Shown here: piece after piece, positions 7,120 to 14,653 of the stretch
Layout: every line of letters begins with the position of its first letter
How positions within the stretch are numbered: position 1 is the first letter of the stretch
Source of the DNA: Lachnospiraceae bacterium
GTDB lineage: Bacteria > Bacillota > Clostridia > Lachnospirales > Lachnospiraceae
Length of the DNA stretch: 64,000 nucleotides
Direction: 5' to 3'
Assembly: GCA_024403455.1 (NCBI GenBank)
Contig: JAKSRR010000006.1
Coordinates: 1 to 64,000, forward strand
The notes under the pieces: generated by a model
What the model was told of the DNA's origin: nothing
The model's database searches: none
The model's input: only the letters and a program-made list of their open reading frames with translations
Program-made: the position numbers and the translations under genes

Positions 7120-8001
7120 ATGAAAATCTCAGATATTCTGGCAACAAAACAGCCTACACTTAGCTTTGAGGTGTTTCCTCCAAAAACTACAGAAGTATAT
7201 GAAAGTGTGCTACAGGCTACCAATGATATTGCAGCATTAAAGCCAGATTTCATGTCTGTAACTTATGGTGCAGGCGGCGGAACTCGTCTGTATACTACAG
7301 AAATTGCTCAGAACATTAAAAATGCTGGTGTTCCTGCACTGGCACACTTAACCTGCGTTGGCGCTACAAAGGAAGGCATGAAGGCACATTTGGCAGACCT
7401 AAAGGCAGCAGGTATTGAGAATATTCTGGCACTCCGTGGAGATCTTCCCCAGGGAGTAGAGAATACAGATGGTTGGGAGTTCCAGCATGCCAGTGAACTG
7501 GTAGCGCAGATTAAGGAGTGCGGTGACTTCTGTATTGGTGGAGCTTGCTATCCAGAAACCCATCCAGAAGCAAAGAACAGTGCAGAAGATATTCAGAACC
7601 TAAAGAAGAAGGTGGATGCTGGCTGCAGCTTCTTAACTACCCAGATGTTTTTTGATAACAGCATTTTCTTTAATTATCTATACAAGATTCGTGAAGCAGG
7701 AATTCATGTTCCGATTGTAGCAGGTATCATGCCCGTAACCAATGCTAAGCAGATGGAGAGAATTTACAAGCTATCGCAGGCATTTCTTCCAAGAAGATTT
7801 GTGAACCTTCTTGATAAGTATGGAGATAATCCTAAAGCAATGAGACAGGCTGGTATTGCTTATGCAACGGATCAGATTATTGATTTGTTAGCGAGTGGTA
7901 TTAACAATATTCATATTTATACTATGAATAAGCCTGGAAATGCGGCACTTCTGCAAAGCAGCCTCAGTGAAATTGTACCTTCCTGCAAGAAAGAAGCTTA
8001 A
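7120..8001 (+). CDS. metF: Methylenetetrahydrofolate reductase
   Basis: 293 aa, normal for bacterial MetF. The enzyme reduces 5,10-methylene-THF to 5-methyl-THF using FAD, supplying the methyl group for methionine. Family landmarks are present: TLSFEVFPPKT at the N-terminus, FMSVTYGAGGG, the ALRGD loop (ILALRGDLPQG), GGACYPETHPEA, and the C-terminal region INNIHIYTMNKPG. An AAGGAG site lies nine bases before the ATG. It heads an operon with the MetH-activation gene (2 bp gap) and metH (12 bp gap), which use its product. Confidence 0.96.
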   Translation: MKISDILATKQPTLSFEVFPPKTTEVYESVLQATNDIAALKPDFMSVTYGAGGGTRLYTTEIAQNIKNAGVPALAHLTCVGATKEGMKAHLADLKAAGIENILALRGDLPQGVENTDGWEFQHASELVAQIKECGDFCIGGACYPETHPEAKNSAEDIQNLKKKVDAGCSFLTTQMFFDNSIFFNYLYKIREAGIHVPIVAGIMPVTNAKQMERIYKLSQAFLPRRFVNLLDKYGDNPKAMRQAGIAYATDQIIDLLASGINNIHIYTMNKPGNAALLQSSLSEIVPSCKKEA

Positions 8002-8003
8002 TC

Positions 8004-8627
8004 GTGGACCATCCCATCCTTACATATACAAAAGATGCCAAGGAACTGGTTATTGATTCGAAAGAGGTGCTCAGATATCTTGGGTATGGCAGGGAGAAAA
8101 TCACCGAGGAGGATAAAGCCATGGTGGAGAAGTTACTTCCAGAAGCGGTTTCGGTGATGCATCCCAGGGCGTGCTATGGAAGATATGAGCTTTCTTTTGA
8201 CGAAGGGAATGTGATACAGCTTCCTTATGGAACGATTACCAGTCGCGACTTAACCAGGAATCTTATGGGGTGTCAGGAGTTATTTCTCTTCGCGGCAACC
8301 ATTGGACCAGCCTTTGATACGCTGATTAAGAAGAAACGATTAACCTCTGTGGCAGAAGCCTGCGTGCTGCAGTCTGTAGGGGCAGCAGCGGTGGAGGACT
8401 TTGTTGAGAACCTTTGTGCCTTTTTATCACAAGAAGTACAAAAAGAAGGATATACAACAAGGCCGCGGTATTCTCCAGGATTTGGGGATGTTCCCTTAAA
8501 TAATCAAGTGGGACTTTTTAAAACGTTACAGCCTGCTAAATATGCAGGTATTACACTGATGGATACGCTGATTATGGCGCCGGAAAAATCAGTGACAGCC
8601 TATGTGGGCATTATGAAAGAAAAATAA
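8004..8627 (+). CDS. Vitamin B12-dependent methionine synthase activation domain protein
   Basis: 207 aa, starting with GTG two bases after the metF stop. In E. coli the C-terminal activation domain of MetH binds SAM and reductively remethylates oxidised cob(II)alamin. Here that domain is a separate protein, as in many Clostridia and Thermotoga. The sequence RPRYSPGFGDVPLNNQ near residues 152-167 corresponds to the RxxxGYG loop that contacts SAM. The neighbouring MetH ends after the B12 domain, so the two must cooperate in trans. Confidence 0.85.
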   Translation: MDHPILTYTKDAKELVIDSKEVLRYLGYGREKITEEDKAMVEKLLPEAVSVMHPRACYGRYELSFDEGNVIQLPYGTITSRDLTRNLMGCQELFLFAATIGPAFDTLIKKKRLTSVAEACVLQSVGAAAVEDFVENLCAFLSQEVQKEGYTTRPRYSPGFGDVPLNNQVGLFKTLQPAKYAGITLMDTLIMAPEKSVTAYVGIMKEK

Positions 8628-8639
8628 CGGGAGAACGTA

Positions 8640-11135
8640 ATGCATAAGTTAATGACAGTCATGGAGGCTGCAAAACAGGGATTTGTTTTTTTTGAAGGCG
8701 GCTGCGGTAGTATTCTGCAGGCAGCAGGTCTTGCACCAGGAGAACTTCCGGAAACCTGGAATCGTCTTCATCCCGAGATTATTCAAAAAATGCATTTTGA
8801 CTATATGGCAGGTGGGGTCAATATTCTAAAGACCAACACTTTTGGCGCTAACTCTATGAAGTTTGGTGAAGAAGGGGAAGATAGTCTGGAGAACCTAATT
8901 CATCTTGCTATTGATAATGCACGTCATGCCATTAAAACCATTGAAAGTGGCAAGGACTTAGCAGGAAACGATTTATCTGCAGAGATACTTACTAAGGCAG
9001 ATACGAATCACTATGTTGCTTTGGATGTTGGTCCCTTAGGAAAACTCTTAAAGCCATTAGGTGATTTGGCATTTGATGATGCTGTTGAAATATTTAAAAA
9101 GACGATTCAGATTGGTGCGGCATATGGTGTTGATTTGATTCTTATCGAAACCATGAATGATCTCTACGAGGCTAAGGCTGCTATTTTGGCAGCAAAAGAG
9201 ACCTGTGATCTACCCATCTTTTTGACGACAGCTTATGACGAGTCAGCGAAGCTATTAACTGGTGCGTCTCCTATGACGGTAGTCGCTACCGCAGAAGGGT
9301 TGGGCGTGTCGGCGGTTGGCGTGAATTGCTCTTTAGGACCGGATCAGATGGTTCCTATTGTGGAAGAATTATACAGATATGCCTCCATTCCAGTGATTGT
9401 GAATCCTAATGCAGGTCTTCCTAGAACAGAGAATGGAAGAACTATTTATGATGTTACGCCTGAGTTATTCACGAAGTCGATGCAGGTATTGGCGGAAAAA
9501 GGCGGACGCATTTTAGGTGGATGCTGTGGAACAACCCCCGCGCACATTGGTGCCATGATTGCGGGTATGGATTCGCTTACGCCGCAGGCAGTCACAGAGA
9601 AAAATGACACAATTATTACTTCATATACCCATGGCGTTGTTTTTGGTAAGCGTCCCATTTTGATTGGCGAGCGTATCAATCCTACGGGAAAGAAGAAGTT
9701 TAAGGAAGCCCTTAGAAATCACGATATTGATTATATTCTGCAGGAAGGACTGACCCAGCAGGAGAAGAAGGCTGATGTTTTGGACGTGAATGTTGGTCTT
9801 CCGGAGATAGATGAACCTTCCATGATGGAAGAGGTCATCTATGAACTGCAGGCTGTTACGGACCTGCCCTTACAGATTGATACTACCAATGTAGAAGCTA
9901 TGGAACGAGCGCTTCGCCATTATAATGGAAAACCGATGGTTAATTCCGTGAATGGTAAGCAGGAGGAAATGGATAAAGTATTTCCCTTGGTAAAGAAGTA
10001 TGGTGGTTTGCTGGTTGCATTAACCATAGATGAAGCAGGGATTCCGGAAACTGCAGAAGGTAGAATTGCCGTTGCGGAGAAAATTTATAAAGAGGCCGCA
10101 AAATACGGCATTAAGGCAAAGGATATCATTATTGATCCATTAGCCATGAGTATCAGTGCTGATCCAAGGTCAGCATTAGTTACTTTGGATGCACTAAAGG
10201 GGATCAAAGACAGATTAGGCGGATTAACCAGTTTAGGTGTGTCCAATATTTCTTTTGGACTTCCAAGCAGAGAACTGGTGACTTCTTCCTTCTTTATGAT
10301 GGCTTTGCAGAATGGATTAAATGCAGCGATTATGAATCCTTCTTCTGCAGAAATGAAGAAGATTTATTATACATTTATGGCATTAGCGGCCATTGATGAG
10401 AATTGTACAGAATACATTGAATATGCGACAACACTACCTGCCGTAGCAGTGGTAGCTGCGCCCGCCGCTGGAGAAGTCAAAACAGGAACGGATACTACCG
10501 CACCCGGAGAACAAGATCCATTAGTAACCGCTGTAGTAAAAGGCCTCAAAGAGCGAAGCGCCGCACTCACAGAAGAGTATGTGAAGACAAAGACGGCAAT
10601 GGATATTATCGATGGCATGTTGATTCCTGCGTTAGATATCGTTGGAAAAGGCTTTGAAGAAAAGAAAATGTTCCTGCCCCAGCTTCTGATGAGTGCGGAA
10701 GCGGCGTCGGCAGCCTTTGATGTGATTAAAGCAAGCATGGCAGCGCGGGGAGCAGAGCAAGAGAAAAAGGGCAAGATTGTTATTGCCACAGTAAAGGGTG
10801 ATATTCATGATATTGGAAAGAATATCGTGAAAGTTTTATTGGAAAATTATGGATTTGATGTAATCGATTTGGGAAAGGATGTTCCGCCAGAGTTAATTGT
10901 TGAGACAGTAAAGAAGGAAGATGTACATTTCGTGGGATTATCGGCGCTTATGACTACGACTGTGCCTGCCATGGAAGAAACAATCAAGCAGTTAAAGGAA
11001 GCGGGATTAGATGCGAAGGTATGCGTTGGCGGAGCAGTGCTTACGCAGGAATATGCAGATATGATTCATGCAACATGGTATGCAAAAGATGCCATGGAAA
11101 CGGTGCGTATCGCAGAAGAGTTCTTTGCATCATAA
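8640..11135 (+). CDS. metH: Cobalamin-dependent methionine synthase, truncated form lacking the activation domain
   Basis: 831 aa. Domains in order: homocysteine-binding barrel (1-300) with zinc cysteines in GVNCSLGP and GGCCGTTPAHI; pterin-binding barrel (about 335-590) opening with GERINPTGKKKFKEAL; a helical cap domain after an Ala/Pro/Thr-rich linker near 600-625; and the B12-binding Rossmann domain with the DIHDIGKN motif near 720, whose histidine replaces the lower cobalt ligand. It transfers the methyl of 5-methyl-THF to homocysteine. The fourth domain is provided by the gene just upstream. The terminator 1 bp beyond the stop closes the operon. Confidence 0.95.
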   Translation: MHKLMTVMEAAKQGFVFFEGGCGSILQAAGLAPGELPETWNRLHPEIIQKMHFDYMAGGVNILKTNTFGANSMKFGEEGEDSLENLIHLAIDNARHAIKTIESGKDLAGNDLSAEILTKADTNHYVALDVGPLGKLLKPLGDLAFDDAVEIFKKTIQIGAAYGVDLILIETMNDLYEAKAAILAAKETCDLPIFLTTAYDESAKLLTGASPMTVVATAEGLGVSAVGVNCSLGPDQMVPIVEELYRYASIPVIVNPNAGLPRTENGRTIYDVTPELFTKSMQVLAEKGGRILGGCCGTTPAHIGAMIAGMDSLTPQAVTEKNDTIITSYTHGVVFGKRPILIGERINPTGKKKFKEALRNHDIDYILQEGLTQQEKKADVLDVNVGLPEIDEPSMMEEVIYELQAVTDLPLQIDTTNVEAMERALRHYNGKPMVNSVNGKQEEMDKVFPLVKKYGGLLVALTIDEAGIPETAEGRIAVAEKIYKEAAKYGIKAKDIIIDPLAMSISADPRSALVTLDALKGIKDRLGGLTSLGVSNISFGLPSRELVTSSFFMMALQNGLNAAIMNPSSAEMKKIYYTFMALAAIDENCTEYIEYATTLPAVAVVAAPAAGEVKTGTDTTAPGEQDPLVTAVVKGLKERSAALTEEYVKTKTAMDIIDGMLIPALDIVGKGFEEKKMFLPQLLMSAEAASAAFDVIKASMAARGAEQEKKGKIVIATVKGDIHDIGKNIVKVLLENYGFDVIDLGKDVPPELIVETVKKEDVHFVGLSALMTTTVPAMEETIKQLKEAGLDAKVCVGGAVLTQEYADMIHATWYAKDAMETVRIAEEFFAS

Positions 11136-11136
11136 A

Positions 11137-11163
11137 AAAGAGCGGGAGCATTCCCGCTTTTTA
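11137..11163 (+). terminator. Terminator of the metF-metH operon
   Basis: agcggga (11141-11147) pairs with tcccgct (11152-11158), followed by T5 and preceded by an A run, so it may work in both directions. Confidence 0.85.
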
Positions 11164-11234
11164 AGTTCGCATGATATACTAAAAATGTGTGCTGTAGAAC
11201 ACGGCACAGGAAAAAATGAGGAAAGGGAAGAAGT

Positions 11235-12152
11235 ATGGGATTATTTGATAAGAAGTACTGTGATATTTGTGGAGAAAAGATTGGGCTGTTGGGCAATAGA
11301 AAGCTTTCGGATGGTAATATGTGTAAGGATTGTGCTCGCCTTTTATCTCCCTGGTTTTCAGAAAGAAAGCAGAGTACAGTTGAAGAAATTAAAGGACAGT
11401 TAGCATATCGTGAAGCAAATAGGGATATTGTAAGAACATTCCATGCAAGTCGATCCTATGGAGAAGGAACGAAGCTTCTGATTGATGATGCACAGGGGCT
11501 TTTCCTGATTGCAAGAACGAATAGTTTGGTGGATGAGAATCCAGATGTAGTTGCGCTTCGAGACATTATTTCTGTAAGTGGTGGTTGTGATGAACATAGA
11601 ATGCAGCACCATGATCCCAATGAGCAGCCTGGACAGCCCCCCAGATATGAGTACTCTTATGATTTTAAGATTGTGATTAATGTAAATCATCCGTACTTTG
11701 ATGATATGCGATTTAATCTGAATAGAAGTTCTATTAAGACAGGGGAAGTTCGTCCTGGTGACCCGATTCCTATGACTGGAATGAATGGTGCAGGCCCTCG
11801 ACCTGGTGCAGGCATTGTACATGCTGCGCCTTCTGCAGGCCCCAGACCCGGAGCTCCTGTTACGGCAGCAGGTCCTCGCCCTGGTGCACCTGGAAGACCG
11901 GCTATGGCAGGCCCTCGACCTGGAACTCCCACTCCTGGAGGTAGACCGAATACCGTGGCAGGTCCTAGACCTGGCGTGGCAGCAGGTCCCCGTCCCGGTG
12001 CGCCAGCACCCGGAAGACCACAGCCCGCACCTGCACCGACAGCACCTATGCCGCCGCATGTGGATTTCCGTGGTATGGAGGAATATGAAGTATATAGTCA
12101 AATGATGGCGGAAGTTGTAAATGCCCTTACTCCCGGTGTTGGCTGGCAGTAG
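11235..12152 (+). CDS. DUF4428 zinc-ribbon protein with PRPGAP-type repeat tail
   Basis: 305 aa. The first 60 residues hold a zinc ribbon, CDICGEKIG then CKDC, as in DUF4428. Residues about 65-165 look like a compact PH-like domain (the HASRSYGEGTKLLIDDAQGLFLIA stretch) often found with this ribbon. Residues about 175-275 are low-complexity, with eight or so irregular units built on AGPRPGA/GAP, and the end (VDFRGMEEYEVYSQMMAEV) is a short helix. The repeat tail is probably flexible. No membrane segment. The function is unknown. The GC-rich repeat tract also yields a long antisense open frame that I treat as a by-product. Confidence 0.7.
   Translation: MGLFDKKYCDICGEKIGLLGNRKLSDGNMCKDCARLLSPWFSERKQSTVEEIKGQLAYREANRDIVRTFHASRSYGEGTKLLIDDAQGLFLIARTNSLVDENPDVVALRDIISVSGGCDEHRMQHHDPNEQPGQPPRYEYSYDFKIVINVNHPYFDDMRFNLNRSSIKTGEVRPGDPIPMTGMNGAGPRPGAGIVHAAPSAGPRPGAPVTAAGPRPGAPGRPAMAGPRPGTPTPGGRPNTVAGPRPGVAAGPRPGAPAPGRPQPAPAPTAPMPPHVDFRGMEEYEVYSQMMAEVVNALTPGVGWQ
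11776..12043 (+). repeat. In-frame degenerate GPRPGA repeats
   Basis: This is the DNA counterpart of the protein repeat: units of roughly 24-45 bp built on ggccctcgacctggtgc, with variable spacing. The base composition is much richer in G+C than the flanks. Confidence 0.7.
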
Positions 12153-12296
12153 GCTTGTAAACTCTTTTTGTGTAAAAAATACAAAAAAGAGACTGTAAAT
12201 TGAGAAAAAATAAATAAAATTCCAACTGTTATGCAAAATCATTTGGTGATAAAATGACTAATGCATGCAAGGGGAGTCTCATTGATTTTACTGAAG

Positions 12297-12324
12297 TGCA
12301 TCCTAGAATATGGGATGCATTTTT
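12297..12324 (+). terminator. Hairpin with T tract just upstream of the first LtaS-like gene
   Basis: tgcatcc (12297-12303) pairs with ggatgca (12313-12319) followed by a run of T. The next start codon is only 15 bases away, so this may be a read-through terminator or attenuator rather than the end of the previous gene. An extended -10 (tgataaaat, near 12247-12255) lies upstream. Confidence 0.5.
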
Positions 12325-12338
12325 ATTGGATATAGATT

Positions 12339-14612
12339 ATGAAACGTGAAAATAGAAGAAAAGTTAGATTATTTGTGGAAGAACTCCACCATCCATTTAA
12401 ATTTCCAGGAGGATTTTTTCATCTCCTTTTTCCAGTCGCATTTTTCTACTTGGAATTAGTCTTTACACTCTCAACAGTTGGTATTCACAGTTTTGTGAAT
12501 GTGTTGCAGATGTTATTTTTTTCCATTACCACAGGTGCAGTTTTTCTGCTATTAACCACCTTAGCGAAGAATAAGATTGTAAATCGCATTTTAAAGGCAT
12601 TCTTTTTATTCGCCTTTTCTTTTCTGTTTGGCGTAATCTATTTAAGTTACTGCGAATATCAGATGTTTTATGACTTAAATACGATGTTTGCCGGTGCTGG
12701 TGGTATTTTTGAGTACATGCATGAGATTAAGATTATTGTGTTTAATCCCAGTGGTATCACCCATTTATTGCTTATTTTCTTACCTTTTATTCTTTATGTA
12801 GTCTTTGGTATTGGACGTAAACTTGATCCTGCGGAAGGCGTGCATGCACCGCAGCGTGTTTTGTTTGTACTTTGGACAGGCTGTGCCATTTTGCTTTCTG
12901 TTATTTTCGTTTCTATCAGCAAGGATAGTCGATTTATCTATAAAGATAACTTTTCCTTTGAACAAGGTATTTCCAGGTTCGGTCTTTTGAAAAGTTTGCA
13001 GATGGAGTTCACGAGAGGAAGTCTTAGTAAGGATGAAACGCTGGGATTCTCGGAGTATGCAGATTTGGGAGAAAACCAGGAGAACGAGACGCCTGATGTA
13101 GATATTTCTTTAGAAGGATCCGTTTCTGACAACCTTGTTGTAGAAGACATCCCAGAAGAAGAGAAGCCGAAAGAGTATGGATACAATAAATTAGATATTG
13201 ATTTTTCCGCCTTGGCTGCCGCAGCAGACAGTGAGGAATTAGCAACCTTGGATAACTATGTAGCTGGACAGAAGGCTTCCAAGCAGAATGAATATACAGG
13301 CCTCTTTGCGGGAAAGAATCTGATCTTTATCTCTGCGGAAGCATTCTCAGCAGAAGCAATCGATGAAAGATTCACGCCGACTCTTTATCGTCTGGCAACG
13401 AAAGGTATACAGTTTACGGATTACTATCAGCCGGCTATCTGCGGAACCACCGGCGGGGAGTTCCATAATATCATGGGAATGCTATCTGTTGATGGCGGTA
13501 CGTCCATGAAGGAAGCCGCAAATAATTTTAATTATTACACCATGGGTTATCAGCTTTCCAAACTTGGTTACAGTGGAAGAATGATTCATAATGGTCAGCT
13601 GACATTTTATGATCGAAATATTACCCATGAAACCTTAGGATATCCGGAAGGCTTTCTTGCCATGGAGAATGGTCTGTCATCCATCGTTGATCAGAATGCA
13701 CCTTATAGTGATATTTCCATGATGAAAGCAACCCTGCCGCTTTATTTTGATAGGCAGCCCTTTAATTTGTATTACATGTCCTGCAGTGGACATAGTCCGT
13801 ACAAGGAAAGCAACTCTTTTGCAAGAAGAAATCTTGCACTAGTGGAGCAATTAGATTGTTCCGATACGTTGAAATATTACTTCTCCACACAGATTGAATT
13901 TGATATGTCCTTAGAAGTTACCTTGCAGATGTTAGAGGAGGCTGGACTATTAGATGATACGGTAATTGTTATTTCTTCAGATCATTTTCCTTATGGTTTA
14001 GATGATGGAAGTGAAGAAGAGTCTCGTATTGCGGAATTGTATGGTCTTCCCTCTGTAGACGATGTGATTACTCGTGATCATAACAGACTCATTATCTGGA
14101 GCGGATGCCTGGAAGATATGGATCCCATCGTGGTAGATACTCCTGTGGAGAGTACGGATATTCTTCCGACTTTGCTGAATCTATTTGGTATTGAATTTGA
14201 TTCCAGATTACTTCCGGGAAGAGATGTGTTCTCTGACAGAGAGCCATTAGTATATTTCACTACAGGTGATTGGAAGACGGACAAGGGAACTTATGTTGGT
14301 GGTGTATTTACGCCAGTGGAAGGTGTTACTGTTCCAGAGGATTATGTGGATAGAATTAAGGCCGTTGTTCGGGATAAGCTGACCTATTCCAAAGGTGTTC
14401 TACACAATGACTACTTGAAGCATGTGTTCCCTGAAGCGTATGAAGAACGTGAATCTTATCTGACAAAATGGATGGATGAACAGCAGACGGAGCCGGCTGT
14501 GGAGGAAGTACCTGTGGAGGAACCAAAGCAGGAAGAAATGGAAGAAGAGCAGACCACTGTGGATGAGGGAATTATTCAGGATTCTGAATCGGAAGTAATT
14601 GAAACAGAATGA
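12339..14612 (+). CDS. LtaS-like sulfatase-fold membrane protein (copy 1)
   Basis: 757 aa. About five hydrophobic segments occupy residues 25-190, then a linker, then an extracytoplasmic sulfatase/alkaline-phosphatase-fold domain from about 320. The nucleophile threonine is probably the first T of CGTTGGEF near residue 370. SSDHFPYGLDDG and the DHNRLIIWSG stretch supply metal ligands. LtaS enzymes polymerise glycerophosphate from phosphatidylglycerol onto lipoteichoic acid; other members add phosphoglycerol or phosphoethanolamine to glycans. The tail after residue 700 is acidic and unstructured. A very similar gene follows 41 bp downstream. Substrate is uncertain. Confidence 0.85.
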   Translation: MKRENRRKVRLFVEELHHPFKFPGGFFHLLFPVAFFYLELVFTLSTVGIHSFVNVLQMLFFSITTGAVFLLLTTLAKNKIVNRILKAFFLFAFSFLFGVIYLSYCEYQMFYDLNTMFAGAGGIFEYMHEIKIIVFNPSGITHLLLIFLPFILYVVFGIGRKLDPAEGVHAPQRVLFVLWTGCAILLSVIFVSISKDSRFIYKDNFSFEQGISRFGLLKSLQMEFTRGSLSKDETLGFSEYADLGENQENETPDVDISLEGSVSDNLVVEDIPEEEKPKEYGYNKLDIDFSALAAAADSEELATLDNYVAGQKASKQNEYTGLFAGKNLIFISAEAFSAEAIDERFTPTLYRLATKGIQFTDYYQPAICGTTGGEFHNIMGMLSVDGGTSMKEAANNFNYYTMGYQLSKLGYSGRMIHNGQLTFYDRNITHETLGYPEGFLAMENGLSSIVDQNAPYSDISMMKATLPLYFDRQPFNLYYMSCSGHSPYKESNSFARRNLALVEQLDCSDTLKYYFSTQIEFDMSLEVTLQMLEEAGLLDDTVIVISSDHFPYGLDDGSEEESRIAELYGLPSVDDVITRDHNRLIIWSGCLEDMDPIVVDTPVESTDILPTLLNLFGIEFDSRLLPGRDVFSDREPLVYFTTGDWKTDKGTYVGGVFTPVEGVTVPEDYVDRIKAVVRDKLTYSKGVLHNDYLKHVFPEAYEERESYLTKWMDEQQTEPAVEEVPVEEPKQEEMEEEQTTVDEGIIQDSESEVIETE

Positions 14613-14653
14613 TCGGTTTCTTAGATTAAAACGGTGGGATCAAGAGGGTTGTT

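Noticed and set aside
11400..12242. Long antisense open frame rich in Arg/Ser/Cys
   Set aside because: It arises from the GPRPGA-coding repeat tract and the biased composition; no ribosome binding site or recognisable domain.
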